A stretch of 64,000 nucleotides of DNA from Peromyscus leucopus. Lineage: Eukaryota > Chordata > Mammalia > Rodentia > Cricetidae. The position numbers were made by a program, and so were the translations under genes. The stretch is taken from assembly GCF_004664715.2 (NCBI RefSeq), contig NC_051083.1:102805563-102869562 (forward strand), read 5' to 3'. The notes under the pieces were generated by a model. The model searched no databases. It was not told the origin of the DNA and saw only the letters and a list, made by a program, of their open reading frames with translations. Numbering within the stretch: position 1 is the stretch's first letter; each line of letters begins with the position of its first letter. Shown in pieces: positions 11,315-23,807 of this stretch.

Positions 11315-12305
11315 AATAGTTTTTAAAAATAGGAGCTTGGGACAGGTGCTTTAGAGCCCTAATTTTTACTTAGAAGTTACTGGTACTTACTCATCAAGAC
11401 TAGAACTCCATTGAATGCTTTATATGGTATAAAATCATATTAACTTGATAAAGCATCTGAAATATGGCTTGTTTACTTTTTAAAAAGGACATGGTGTGCT
11501 TATATTAGGTCTTGACTTCTCTAGGTAGGTGTATATTTATCACTCTCTATCAGATATATCAGAAATTACTTTAAACCATTAATAGATCTCATTTTTGTTC
11601 TAACCTACTTTGACAAACTGACATTGTGATAATGCCACATTATCTTAATGGTATTAATGTGCACGTTTGTTGAGTGGTTGCAAATCTATACAAGAGCATA
11701 GTTAAGTTTAGAATTTTTAAGTAGGTGAAGGATAGTTGCTTATTTGTTTTTTATTATTTTTGCTGGTACTATGATTAAGTTATTTTAGGGATATGGCATA
11801 AACTTTGCTACATATCTTTTTTTTGAAAATCAGACTGTTTCAGACAAGATATAGTTGTTTAATGATCCACTTTAAGCTTATAATTTACCTTATAGTGAAC
11901 AGATGTGGTTTTCACAGTTCCCTTTGATTTCATTAAATTTTATTAACAAACAATGCCACAAAACTTCCCTTCAAAAACATTTAGACATTGTGTCAGATTG
12001 CCTCACCATCTATTTCTATTAATATCATTGATAAAATCCTATTAGTTATTTTTATATATACCCTAGTTCAAGGATTTCATAGTATTTAAAACTTTAAATG
12101 AAATGAGAGATGGTATAATTAAATTATAATATCAAAAGTAAAAATAAAATATTTAAATTACTAAAGAATAATAACACTAGTGAATTACATCTTTAGCATT
12201 CAGTTAATATTTATTGATTATTGTAGCTATGCTCTCAGATTTTTGTTACTTTTTATCCAGGGAAATCTGAGTAATTAGTTTCTGTTACATAGTTAAAACC
12301 TGACA
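11315..12305. other. Intronic sequence, nothing recognised
   Basis: Very AT-rich. No repeat or exon recognised. Confidence 0.45.
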
Positions 12306-12309
12306 TTTC

Positions 12310-12615
12310 CCGGCCTGGGGAGATAGCTAATGGGTAACTGTGCAAGCATGAGGACCTGACTTTGAATCCCCAGCACCCAGGTAAAAAGCCAGACATGGCT
12401 ATGCATGTCTGTAACCTCAGCATTGGAGGGCAGAGATGGGTGGGTACAGAGAAATGACTGGTCAGCTAGCCTAGCTGAAATAGTTCAGTGAGAGTTCCTG
12501 TCTCAAGGCAATAAGGAGGAAAGTGATAAAGGAAGACACCGGATGTTCTGTTCTGGCCTCTGCACACTTGGGTTCATGTACCACATACACATCACTCCAC
12601 ACACATGCCTAAAAT
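12310..12615 (+). repeat. B4A SINE
   Basis: Well-preserved B4A: cctggggagatagctaatgg, gcaagcatgaggacctgac, aaaagccagacatggctat, cagtgagagttcctgtctc, and a CA-rich end. Confidence 0.85.
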
Positions 12616-13075
12616 GACCTCTCTTAGGAAAATTAAAGTGGATTATGATTTTATAGCACCTATTTTAGCCTACCATTCCTAAACTGTATGGGTTTTGTTT
12701 ATAACCCTTTTAACAGTAGCCAAGTTAAAATAGGACCATGAGACCAATATGGGTATGGTCATGGTTTGCGTTTCAAAGGCAGAGCAAGTAATTTTTTCTT
12801 AGATATCATTTCTTTAATTTTAGTACTATTAATAAGTTGGAGGTGTCTTTTGAATTCCCAGTTTCTATAAAGGATTTTCTAATTAGCATAGGATCAAGTA
12901 ATATGTTCTACAAGAATATAACTAAGAATGAATATTATGTTTATTTCAGTACTTATATACAATATTGCAAATCAAAAATTTAAAATTTCACTTAGACAAA
13001 AATTTAAAAAGGAAAGCAAGAAAGTATCTTGTTCTATAAATTTTTAAATAATTTTAAATAAATTTTAAATAATTT
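12616..13075. other. Intronic sequence, nothing recognised
   Basis: AT-rich with short homopolymeric A/T blocks. No repeat or exon recognised. Confidence 0.4.
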
Positions 13076-13225
13076 TTTAAATTATTTCTTATTTTTGAGA
13101 TTATAATATAACTGTATAATTCCCTCCTTCCCCTTTCTTCCCTTCAAACCCTCCCATATACCCCTCCTTCCTGTCTTTCAGATTAATATCCTTTTTATTA
13201 GTTGTTGTCACTTGCATATATCTAT

Positions 13226-13275
<50 letters not shown>

Positions 13276-13330
13276 CCTGAATATGACCTGCTCGGTCTAT
13301 ATGTTACTTGTATGTATGTTTTCAGGGCTG
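13076..13330 (-). mobile_element. L1 3'-end fragment (rodent L1) with (AC)22
   Basis: Contains attccctccttccccttt, aaccctcccatatacccc and ttacttgtatgtatgttttc, which I recognise from rodent L1 3' sequence in reverse. It is expanded by a perfect (AC)22 at 13229-13272. Confidence 0.5.
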
Positions 13331-14060
13331 TTTTTTTTTTAATCTATTCACTTTGGGATTGGCTGTTTTATTTGTGCTTATTTATCCACTTAGTTCTAGC
13401 TTCTTCCTCTTTTTTCCTGCCTGGCCTCTTAGACAAAAAATAAATCATCATATTAGTTTTCAGAGCACCAGAAGCTTTCCAAGTTCCTGTTTAGACTTTA
13501 CATGTTAGTGTCAGTCTTTGTTTGCTATCAGATTTTACTGTTTCAGCTTTCTGGGCTTTAGAAATCAAAACCCTTGAGCTGGCTTCTTATTATAATGCCT
13601 GACAAAGCCTTATCTCTACTCATGTCCTGTTCACCTCCAGGAACTGAGGGTCCCAGCACTTCCTTTATAGAAGCAAGTTGACTTTTGCTCTGCTTGTTTC
13701 AATTGCTTGTTATACTGCTTTACCTTGTCTTACTTTATATTTTCTGTATGGCAAAAGCAGAAGAGAATCAAGTCAAAATGAAGCTACAAGGTGGTTCCTG
13801 TTAAACAGCCCTTTGTAGTCACCTCCCTATAAGAAATGTTTCCCGAGCAACCAGCTTTATTCTAGCTGACTCACTCTAGACACTTTCCTTCTGTCTCATT
13901 GCCCCTTTTACCTCTTCAGGACTCTGTCGGGGATTTTGCAACCTGACTAGCTACTTAAGAACCAACCATCCTTTTTTTCCCTCAAGACCTAAATAGTCAG
14001 CTTTTTTTAAACAAAAAGAAAATGCCTTGTTAGTTGATTTTTCACTGTGTAGTCCTGTTG
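13331..14060. other. Intronic sequence, nothing recognised
   Basis: No repeat or exon recognised by eye. Confidence 0.4.
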
Positions 14061-14062
14061 GG

Positions 14063-14278
14063 GTTTTGGTTTTTTTTTTTTTTTTTTTTTTTTTTGGTGG
14101 GGGTGTGGAGTTGGTTTTCTTTTTATCTGAGTTTTGCTTGTTTGGTTGGTGGTGGTGGTGGTGGTAGTGGTAGTGGTGGTATTGGTTGATTGGTTGGTTT
14201 GCAATGCTGAGATTTGAGTCCAAGACTTTCCCTGGGGCTGGACAGGTGCTCTACCACTAAGCTATATTCCCAGGTTTT
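14063..14278 (-). repeat. Poly(T), (TGG/TTGG)n and ID-like fragment
   Basis: A long T run at 14069-14095 is followed by TGG/TTGG repeats at 14141-14200 and a reverse ID-like end (gctctaccactaagctatat). Read together this is an ID-type SINE with an expanded A-rich tail. Confidence 0.5.
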
Positions 14279-14749
14279 AGCTAGTTGTTTAAATATATTT
14301 TCATAAGTGTAATGAGGAATTTAGAATTGGCAACATTAAGGATGAGATTGCTCTTGGATTTTGTTTTTGTACTGTAGGAGGTGGCCTTTGAGTTTCTTAT
14401 TTTTTAATTGAATATGAAACAGGTGGCAAATGTAGGATTAGTCTGTTTACTGATTCCTCCTTGTTTGCCAAAGACTTAGAAATGGTTTGTTTTCAGATAA
14501 CCTTCAGGTAAGGGGAAGAGAAATAACAACCAGCAAGGCAGAGTATCTATGGCTAAAGGGTTGAGAAACTAAAAATAAGATGGCTTATAAGCTCTGGCTC
14601 TTTGAAACTATAAACATTTAACGTTAGTTATAAAAAGTAGTTTTTAGCTCTTGCCCATGATTTTAAGTCCTGATAAGGCACGAACAATAAAGATCTGATC
14701 TTAAAATTGGAAAAGATGATCCAACATTAATTTTCTACAAGCAGAGGTG

Positions 14750-15045
14750 CATAATTCACACAGGCCACATGCAGCCCAGTATAGCTATGAATGCAACTCA
14801 ACACAAAACTGTAAACTTACTTAGAACATTATATGATTGTTTTTGTGACTTTTTATATAACTTGATTGTGTGGGTTTTGAGCTTGAACTTTATACACAAT
14901 AGTACTGTGTCACAGTGCCACACAGAATAAATGTATGTATGCTCTCACAGCCTGCTGGGACATGGGTTTGAAACCCTCCTGTGGCCAAAGACAGTTTTGC
15001 TTCCAGTGTGGCTTAGGGAAGCCAAAAATTTGAACCTTCTTGACT
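14750..15045. mobile_element. Ancient DNA-transposon-like fragment
   Basis: ggccacatgcagcccagtat, ctgtaaacttacttagaaca and gtgtggcttagggaagccaa resemble a mammalian hAT-type MER consensus that I recall but cannot name with certainty. It is interrupted in the middle. Confidence 0.4.
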
Positions 15046-15078
15046 CTCTAAAGGAACCCCTCACTGAAGCTCTGGGGC

Positions 15079-15092
15079 GGGGGGGGGGGGGG
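15079..15092. repeat. G14 run
   Basis: Fourteen consecutive G, preceded by GGGGC. Confidence 0.95.
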
Positions 15093-16066
15093 ATGATGAG
15101 CTAAATTGCTGTTTTGATCATGTCAGCAACTGCTTTCAAAATAAGGGTTTCCCGGTGTACAGGGAAAAGCAGCTTTGGGCTTGTAGACCTATATGAGTTA
15201 GTATATACTTGTATTGATTGCTATTCAAATCTAGGAGCTAAGTACTTCAAGCATGTGGGAAGATTATTAGATTATTAGTTGAAAGAATTAAGAAACAAAA
15301 TCTGTCTTGTATTACAGATGGCTCACCTATCTAGACATTGTGTCAGTCTGTTATAGTAGCCATCTTGAGTTTTATAGGAGTAGGAACAATCTAAGCAAAC
15401 ATAATGCAGCTGTTAATTTTCCTTCCTACTCTTCATTAAGCAGTTTTGCTAACTGTGCATAATACCATATAGATAATACATAGTATTGACATTTGGGCAT
15501 ACACACTGAATATACTCTGATAAAATTTTGACTAAACACATGTGCAGCATCCTTCATTGAGTGAATGCTACTAAATACTTACATGAATATTTATATAATG
15601 GTGCAGTCATTCAGTTCCTTCTTCTTTGTCTTTTCATTACACACCAGCATAATTGCCACATAATTAACGTGAGAAAGTAGAATTACTCTCACTTAAATTC
15701 TAATTTCAGATAAATGCATTAAAGTTTATTCATTGTTTGTTATTGGGAGTTAGCTGTGTGTTCCATTTGGATTATTTTTTTTTCACTTTCTAAATATGAT
15801 AACCCTAGTTGAAGAAGAAACGTCTCTGGATATAGGCACGATTGTGAAATGTAGGTCTGACTAGAGAGTACAGTGAAAAGAGTGGCATTTAGTCTGACAA
15901 AATACTAAGGTTTTTAGTATAAGTGCAGGATTGTGTTGTTAGTTTGTTGTTTTCTTTTGTTTTTTAGTATCCATTACTTTTTTCCCTTTGGAAGTACATT
16001 AGTAGAAACAAAGCTCAAAAATGGGGAAACTTCATATATTGTTAGGTATACACATGTGTGAATGCT
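15093..16066. other. Intronic sequence, nothing recognised
   Basis: No repeat or exon recognised by eye. The same holds for 16221-17424, which contains a 93-codon open stretch (16191-16472) with no domain. Confidence 0.4.
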
Positions 16067-16076
16067 TGATGAAACT

Positions 16077-16210
16077 TTTGGGGGCCTGTTTAAGACAGGG
16101 TAATCCTGGCTGTCCTCACTCTGTAGATGAGGCTGGCCACAAACTCAGAGATCCGCCTGTCTCTACCTCCTAAGTGTTGGTATTAAAGGTGTGCATCACC
16201 ATGCCTGGCA
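16077..16210 (-). repeat. B1 SINE with target duplication
   Basis: Reverse B1 (taagacagggtaatcctggc, agtgttggtattaaaggtgt). Flanked by tgatgaaact at 16067-16076 and 16211-16220. Confidence 0.9.
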
Positions 16211-17424
16211 TGATGAAACTGTTTTTAAAAACCAAATATCAGGGAATTTTACTCTGTTTGACCCGTATTGGGTAGGGAAACAAATAGAGCATACAGTAGT
16301 GATCCTGGCAGGGCTGCTACTCAAGTGTCCAGGTAAAATGGGGGTCATAGGAGTTTATTCTCTATGTTATATTGGAAAATTACATGCACATGTTGATTAT
16401 CCCTTATTTAGAATTCATGGGAACCAGAGCATTTTAGATTTAGGAATTTTTAGGAGTTGTTTTCATTTTTAGAAGATATTTTCTTATATATAATAAGATA
16501 TTTTTGGAATGGGAACTGACTCTAAACATAAGATTCATTTATATGTCATATATGCCCTATGCACATAACTTGAAGGTAATTTTATGGGATATTTTATGTG
16601 CCTGCACAGTCACATGAAATTGGGTATCATTGTTGACACTGAAAATTTTTGAGTTTTGGAACATTTTGGATTTTCAGATTCAGGTGCTGAAGCTGCATAT
16701 TCTAATATAGTCTTGTATATATCAAATAAAGAACAATAGCTTAAAGGTTTGAACATGGACTTCAATGAGAAAGTTAGCCTGTATAGAAAGGCTAACTTTG
16801 CATGTACTATACAAACTAAGTACAAAAAGAAAAGTTGAGGCCTCCACCAATTTCCCAGAGATCCTATCAGATAATGAATAAGTTTTAGAATGATTACTTA
16901 ACTATTATAATACATACAAATTAAACCCCTCTGGTATAAAGCTTTATTATTTGTTTTCATTATTCTATCTCTACTTTCAAAGCTCCACTTTGTGTTTTCA
17001 CTTGGAAAAATTAATGGTTCAGGTGTGTTATGTCAAGTTAAAGGAGAGTTCTAGAGCATGGGGAACGATATAGTAAGTTCAAGTAAAACTACTACTTTTA
17101 CTAGATAAAAGTAGGATTCCTAGAACAAAAACCACACAGACCTCTTCTGTATTTCATTAATATTTAAAAATTAGATTTCAAACTATTCCTGTATAAGAAC
17201 TAAACCATGTGATGCATAATCATATTTTTGGTTAAAAACAGTCTGTATACAGGATAGCGATCCTATAAGATATCATCCCTGATGACATCATTGCCATTTT
17301 AGTTTTGTTTAAGTGATGTTCACTTAACAAAACTGCATAGCACACATTTCCTAGAGTGTATCCTCATTGTTAATTGAGTCATGCCTGTGTTTGGACGGTC
17401 TGTAATAACTATCAAGAAGGACTG

Positions 17425-17495
17425 AAGGTACAGCTTAGTGGTAGATTGATGGTTTAGCATGTGCAAGGCTCTAGCTTCAGCCTCTGACACCACCA
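17425..17495 (+). repeat. ID-like SINE
   Basis: gcttagtggtagattgatgg, tttagcatgtgcaaggctct. Confidence 0.6.
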
Positions 17496-17769
17496 TGTAT
17501 GCACATGGATGCTTGCACACACATACAAGCCATTACCAGTTTCATGCATAAGGCTGAAGCATTGATTATATTTAGTGTTTTAAAGCACTTTCGTTTTCTT
17601 TAGCCTTCTGTAAGTTCCCACTGTAGAAATAGCTAAAGGGCTATTCCAGTGAGCCTTTTAAACACCCTTCATCTCCTTACATACACTTGAGTGCCCCTCT
17701 TCTGTCTTTCTATGATATAATGTGGGTACAGTTATTATATATTAAAATTGTCTCATCATAGGTTTGCCT

Positions 17770-17895
17770 CACCTATTATATTGTGACCTCTCTATGGGCA
17801 AAGGCTGGGTCTTTCTTATCTTTGTTTTCTCCTTGTTGCCTAGCAATGCCTGACCTGTGGCAGACAACCAATAATGGTTTGTTGATTAAATGAAA
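17770..17895 (+). repeat. L2 LINE 3'-end fragment
   Basis: Matches the typical L2 tail: tgggcaaaggctgggtcttt, cttatctttgttttctcctt, aatggtttgttgattaaatg. Confidence 0.6.
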
Positions 17896-17989
17896 GAACG
17901 CAAGAACCCAGCTTATCTAACACCTTAATTTTAAAAGTATGAAAACTGAGCTTTAGTGAGATTGTGACTTTTAAGAAATAAAAACAGGA

Positions 17990-18760
17990 AACCACAGAAG
18001 TCATCTGTCCCAACTTTCTATAAAGTCCTTGTTAAGGTTATCATGCAATTTCTGTTTGAATACTTTATCACAGAAGAAGCTTTAAACTCTGGTTGTTGAT
18101 TAAGCTTATTACGTTGAGAAAAAAAGACTTCCACCTGGGAATTTCTGCTCTTAGTCCTTGTTTTGATATACAATGCTTCAAACATTTGAAGACAGGGTTT
18201 TTTTGGTTTTTTGTTTTTGTTTTGTCTTCTCTGGGTTGATCATCCTTATTTCTTTATATCTTTTCACATGGGTTTCAAAACATTCACCAAACTGGTTTCT
18301 CCTCTTTTATTCAATGTGCTTTTCTAAATGTTATTTCTCAGGTAGTACACAATGGTTTTCAATGTGCTCTTATCAGTGAGAATGTGCATACAATGTCCCC
18401 CATTCCTGTGTTCTTTTAAGTCAGTCTAGGATGGCAATCATGCCACAGTTTTACCCAGTGTAAGCGATCAGCAGATAATATGTATGGTTTCACTTGGCAT
18501 CTTATTAAACCAGGAATCCCTTATCATGCACTATGTATTTATTCCTGTTACATTCCACTGTGCTAAGATTTGATCTATTGTTCTAGTCCATTTGAATATT
18601 TTTTAGTCCTTCTAGCCAGTATGTTACCTGTCTGCTCCAACTTTGTCTCATCTGGAAATTTATAATATATGGTCAATGTATTCATCAAAAATATTAAGAA
18701 TTTGAAGTAGATAGGAAATGAGTGTTTGTAGTGTTTTGGATAATAGATGTTCCCCATAGT
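17990..18760. repeat. Possible CR1/L3 LINE fragment
   Basis: ccaactttgtctcatctgga, aatttataatatatggtcaa and the surrounding text resemble the CR1/L3 family seen across mammals. Strongly decayed, orientation not certain. Confidence 0.35.
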
Positions 18761-18764
18761 TTCA

Positions 18765-19072
18765 GACATTTAAACATTTGATCCCCAGTTAGTAATGTTT
18801 AGGGAGGTTTAGGTGGTATAACCTTGCTAGAGGAAGTACATCACTGGGGACAGACAGGCTTTGGAATCAAAGGCTTTACTTGCAGTTCACTCTGTCTGTT
18901 TCATGCTGGAGGTTTATGATTTGAACTGTCAGCTTCCTGCTCCTGCTGATGCCTGCTGCTTGCTGCCATGCTTTCCTGCCATGATGGCCTCTTATCCAAG
19001 ATTTGTTCCTTCCATAAGTTGCCTTAGTCGTGGTGCTTGTATTAGCAACAGAAACCAAACTAGAACAGTGCT
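18765..19072 (+). mobile_element. MaLR (ERVL-type) LTR
   Basis: Contains ttgatccccagttag, gaggaagtacatcactggg, ctgccatgatggcctctta, ataagttgccttagtcgtgg and the end acagaaaccaaactagaaca, the layout of rodent ORR1-type MaLR LTRs. Confidence 0.65.
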
Positions 19073-19074
19073 TT

Positions 19075-19855
19075 AATCTAGATTTTTATGTACAGTATTC
19101 CTTTGGTATTCTAGGCCAAAACCCTATCTAAAAGGAAAACCAGGATAATCTTGCATGGTTGATTTCAGTGAATGCTTGCTGACTCTTAGTATACCTTTTC
19201 CTTGCCAGGGGCTCTTAAACAGTTTAATAGTATGTGCCAGAAATTTGTTTGGGATTGATATGTAGTGAATATATCTATAATTTGTGCTATCTACCTGCTT
19301 TCCATTGTTGATTATTAGAGTGTTTTCTTTATGTTGTCCTCTTCCATTCTCCTTGGTTTTCCTGAAGGTTTCCATAGGGAATGAGCTGTGTAAATTCTCA
19401 CATAGACTAAGAGATAATGTACAGTAAAGATGAACTTTAGAACATCCTGGGACTTTATTCTTGAATGTCTAGGTCCCAGTTTCCTCATTCTACAATTTGT
19501 TTATCTTCTCTTACTGTTAATGATGTTAATTGAAGAAATGATCCACATGTAAGCAAACCTGCATTCTCTTTTGTTGTTCTTGTTATGAATGTAAAGTAGA
19601 GACAACCATCTTCTCATAGTTTTTGAAACTTTAGCATACTCTGTGCAACAAAACTTCTGACACTTTTCTTGAGCTTTTTTCTTTTCAACTTATCTCAGAT
19701 ATGTGCCCATTCCATCCTTCCAGACTCTCTTGAATATTTTTTCTTTAAAGTATTTCTCATAATGTGCTTTCAACCTCCATGAGAGGGATTCATTCAGGTC
19801 TTCTTTCAGAGATGTCTGCAGACCTCACAAAGCAAGACTCCTGGAATTGCAACAC
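19075..19855. other. Intronic sequence, nothing recognised
   Basis: No repeat or exon recognised. The left limit of the neighbouring coding relic is uncertain and may reach into 19800-19860. Confidence 0.4.
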
Positions 19856-19859
19856 CCAG

Positions 19860-20640
19860 AAAGCCTGTCTTTATCAGTCAATATAAGAACAATTAAGGAC
19901 AATAAAGCTGATTTGGCATAATTTAATCCTGAAGCGGGAAAGCCTTAGTGATTCAGGTTTTACTACTGCGAGTAGCATTGCCAACCTGAAAATCAGCTTG
20001 TTCAGTAAAGACAAAATTGGATTAGAGAACAGCAGCTTAGCTTCCAATAAAAAGGAAGAGAAGACATACCCAGAACATGCTAGGGAACTCCAGATGCTAT
20101 GTGAGGAACTGTAGGCTATCTTGGATGGTTTGATAAAAAGACAAATGAAAATAGAAAAGCTGTCTACCAAAAGAATTTGTGAACTAGAAAATTATCATTA
20201 TGGAAAGGATACTAAAGGCGCCCCTCTGTTTCACATGTGGCCAACAACCTATTTTATGAAACTGCCAGCTCTCTGGCATATCCTCCTCAGCATACCATTA
20301 GTGTGGAGTTGGCCCCTCACCAGACTATGACCTCATCCCGAGATGCCTGTCCTTGTAGCTACACCTACAGGGAAAGGGACAGCAAGCTTACAGCTAGAAC
20401 ACATGATTCTGGAAACAGGACCAGGCCCTATGACTCCCCAGATACAACCAAGGCTAGACACTACTTGAACAGTCCCCTAGATGGGACCTGGCATTGCGTG
20501 CCTGAGCCAGGCACCTTTCTGATATGACCACCAGCCCTCTTAGGATCCTGGAATCACTCTACTAGTCCTTGCAGCCTCTCCAGGTTCCCTTTGTGCCTCA
20601 CACCTACCTGTTGTGAAGCAGTGAGTGAAATAAATGAGTT
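19860..20640 (+). pseudogene. Decayed intronless coding relic (processed pseudogene), parent not identified
   Basis: A continuous protein-like reading runs through here with breaks. From about 19892 it reads QLRTIKLIWHNLILKRESLS, then SIANLKISLFSKDKIGLENS, then EHARELQMLCEEL, an in-frame TAG at 20110-20112, AILDGLIKRQMKIEKL and ENYHYGKDTKGAPLFHMWP. A frameshift near 20240 moves the reading to FYETASSLAYPPQHTISVE. That continues through a polar region (DSGNRTRPYDSPDTTKARHY) to a natural-looking end GTFLI and TGA at 20525-20527. About 100 bases later there is AATAAA (20629-20634). Uninterrupted coding character over about 640 bp with no splice signals, then a short UTR and poly(A) signal, fits a retrocopy. 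The middle looks coiled-coil-like. I do not recognise the parent gene. I saw no poly(A) tail or target duplication, so it is old. Confidence 0.65.
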
Positions 20641-20809
20641 CCATAGGGAAATGTTATTTCTTATGTTATTGTCATGATGATGCAATCAACAGAATCCAAA
20701 CCATGTGAATTTCTACAAGATGAACAGCACAGTTTCTTTAGCCCATGAATCACAAGAAATAATCATTAGCGGGAGAACCTACTGATTGGTTTAAAAAGAC
20801 ATCTCCACT

Positions 20810-20962
20810 GATGACTCAGTGGGTAAAAGATAGTGCCGTCAACCTTAGTTCAGTCTCCAGGAGGAAAGAGAGAACCAACTCCTGCAAATTGTCCTCTGAC
20901 CTCCACACAGGCACTATGGTGTGCAAACACTCATCACTGCTCCACTAAATACATTATTTAAA
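20810..20962 (+). repeat. RSINE1
   Basis: gactcagtgggtaaaagata, gagagaaccaactcctgcaa, ttgtcctctgacctccacac. Confidence 0.85.
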
Positions 20963-21049
20963 AAATTGAGGCAATCTAAGAAATCTGGATGTAAGCTATA
21001 TAAATCATTAGAAATTGTTTTTTATGATATGGTTATGGTTTTTTATAGA

Positions 21050-21262
21050 AAAAAATATTATTTTTTCTTTCATTTTTCTTTATTAAGAAATTTTCTACTT
21101 ACTCCACATACTATCCACAGACCTCCTCCCTCCTTCCACCCCCCAGCTCTCTTTCCCAAGTCACCCTGCATCCCCACATCCCCCAAATCGAGGTCTCCCC
21201 AGCACACTGAGCCTAGGCAGGTCCAAGCCCCTTCCCACTGCACCAAGGCTTTGCGAGGTGTT
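21050..21262 (-). mobile_element. Rodent L1 3'-UTR module
   Basis: C-rich sequence (cagacctcctccctccttcc, aatcgaggtctccccagcac, ggcaggtccaagccccttcc) with a T-rich left end. It is related to the modules at 24109-24347 and 37081-37440. The flanks share tggttatg, a possible target duplication. Confidence 0.55.
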
Positions 21263-21533
21263 ACAGATATTGTGGTTATGTTTTAATGAGAAGTCTTTAT
21301 CTTTTTTAGATGCATATTGAAATGCTTAATGGATAAAAAGAAATAGCTTCTGTCATTTTCTTCAAAATATCTGACAGAATGGAGAGAGGGGTGTTGATCT
21401 GTCATTGTTGAACATGGTCAGCATATATGGTGTAGCTTTACTGTATTCTAAATATTCTCCAAGTTTTGTGTATATTCTCCAAGTTTCTAAATATTTGTAA
21501 TGAAAACTTGGAGATTCTCCCCCAAATATTTTT

Positions 21534-21617
21534 TTTTTTCCGGAGCTGAGGACCAAACCCAGGGCCTTGTGCTTGCTAGGCAAGCGCTCTACCACTGAGC
21601 TAAATTCCCAACCCTGT
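21534..21617 (-). repeat. ID SINE, full length, with target duplication
   Basis: Reverse ID (cggagctgaggaccaaaccc to taaattcccaacccc) with poly(T). Flanked by cccccaaatattttt at 21519-21533 and 21618-21632. Confidence 0.95.
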
Positions 21618-21959
21618 CCCCCAAATATTTTTATTGCCATATAGATAGTTATTTCCAGGTTCAGTTCCAAAACTTGCTCTGATTATAACTTACATATTCT
21701 CCTAGTGTATGGCTAAAATTAGAGCCCCTTTACTTGTAGACTGATATCATATTCACTCTTTAGTTTCTGGGACCCAGTCTCAGGCTTTGCCTAAGAAGTT
21801 GATGTTGTTTCTAGATAAATCAAAGCTTTAATAAATGGTTAAAGTTTCAACTTGTTGGTTACCTAACCACGTGAAACCATAAAGGGTCATATGAATTATT
21901 ACAGTAAATTGGGAGGGTAGGTGGTTTGTTGGAAACAGCAAAGAAACTATTCACACCAT

Positions 21960-22055
21960 CCCTAGTTCTAGCTAGACTTGGTTGGTTTGTGATGGGAATT
22001 GAACCCAGGACCTCACACACGCTTAATACGCACTCTACCATTAACTTAATAACCC
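21960..22055 (-). repeat. ID-like SINE
   Basis: gatgggaattgaacccagga, cctcacacacgcttaatac, gcactctaccatt. Confidence 0.6.
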
Positions 22056-22394
22056 AAGCCTTTTGACCTTAGCCTAAGTTCTAGGATGGCAGGGACAGTG
22101 TCTACTTTGTTTCCTACTTTATACTCAATGCTTAGCAAGCACCATGCTATTTGATAAACAATAGATAGATGTTAAATGAAGTAATTTAATCTTTTTGTGT
22201 TGTTTTTCTCATTTAAAAAATTGGGTAATTGTAAGCATGTTCAGCCTGTGGCTATGGACTGCATGTATCTCATGATGTCTATGAATGTGGACCAATACAT
22301 ATGTAGGTGACAACATCATACCACAATGACAAAAGATTGAACACTTCTGGAAATGAATCGTTTGAATTTTTCTGAAACAACCTTTTGTGCATGA

Positions 22395-22570
22395 TGTGTG
22401 TGTGTGTGAATGTATACAGGGATGCTGTGGTAAGCCTGTGGAGGTAAGAAGACAACACTGTAGAGTTGGTTCTCTCCTTCCACCTATACATGGGTCCTAG
22501 GGATTGAACTCAGGTCTTCAGGCCTGTAATGCAACTGTCTTTAAACACATGAGCAGTCTCACTGGCCTTG
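22395..22570 (-). repeat. RSINE1
   Basis: gttggttctctccttccacc, gggattgaactcaggtcttc, gagcagtctcactggcctt, with a GT-rich left end. Confidence 0.8.
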
Positions 22571-23791
22571 GAAATGATTCTTATGATACCTTCAAACACG
22601 AAAAAAAATTTTGCCTCGAGACTAATTTTTAAAATCTGAGATTTTGGAATATATTGCTGTAATTCCTTTTATACTTGGTAGCATCATAGGTGGTATGCTA
22701 ACTCTTAAAATTTGTATTAGTTCTTCAAGAGTTTTGTTCATGATTTGATTGTATTCATCCCCTAATACTTCTCCTTTTCTATCCACTCAACTTTTTGTCT
22801 GTTCTTTTAAACACATCAAGACCAATTTCTGATACTCGAATGCTCTTAGATGTGTGGTGTTTCACTGGAGTATGCTTGACTTACAGGGGCTGTGCTCTTA
22901 GAGAAAATGGTTTCTCTCTCTTGCAGCAACTAACAGTTGCCAATAGCTCCATGACTAGGTGTAGGAGTTGGTGCCAAATTCCCTTCTTCGCGATGGAATT
23001 TAGTATGGTTTGAGTTTGCACAGATCTTATTGTGTATGTTGCCACAACCACTGAGTTCATATGAACAGCTGTCCCACTATATTCCTAAGACATGTTTCTT
23101 GTAGTCATCTACCACTTCTGGCTCTTATACTCTTCCTGACCCTTTTTGCACAGTGATCCCTGAGTCTTGATAGGAGGGGTACAATATTCCATTTTGGCTC
23201 AGCATCCTGAAGTCGTATATTCTCGGCACCTTGGTTGGTTGTGGTCTTGGTGTTAATCACCATCTACTGAAAATAGAATCTTCTTAGAAGAGGCTTGAGA
23301 GATGTATTGATCTGTGAGTATAATGATAAGTCACTAGGAATTAGTATAGTACTATGCCAGTTTAGCAGAATTATAGTGGTAGGTTCCTCTGGGACCTATG
23401 ACCTGTCTAGATATAGGTTCTGGTCTGATAATGGTGCCAAATATGAGTTTTACCTTGTAGAACAGGACTTAAAAATCTAATCAGTAAGTATCTGGTTACT
23501 GCCATGGTATTCATGCTGCTATGCACCAGTGGGCATGTCTTGCCAGGCCACTCATATATTGTAGTTCACAGGGTTCACAGCTGAGTAAGACTGATAATTA
23601 CTTTTCTCTTCTGGAAGCATGCACACAGTACCTAGTGAAGGCTAGCCAATAGAGGTGAAGCTTCCAGGTCAGCACCACCTTGGTTTCTCCATGTTCTATA
23701 ACTCAAGGACAAGGTATCTTCAGCAATTCCATCTTACTGTAAAGTTCTGAATGGTAACCAAGAGCAAAGGCAATAGCCTGTAATGTTTGGC

Positions 23792-23807
23792 GGGGGGGGG
23801 GGGGGGG
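23792..23807. repeat. G16 run in L1 3' UTR
   Basis: Sixteen consecutive G, bounded by C on both sides. Confidence 0.95.

Noticed and set aside
21534..21617. tRNA-like sequence
   Set aside because: It is an ID SINE, which descends from a tRNA-type gene; flanking duplication and an A-rich tail show retroposition.
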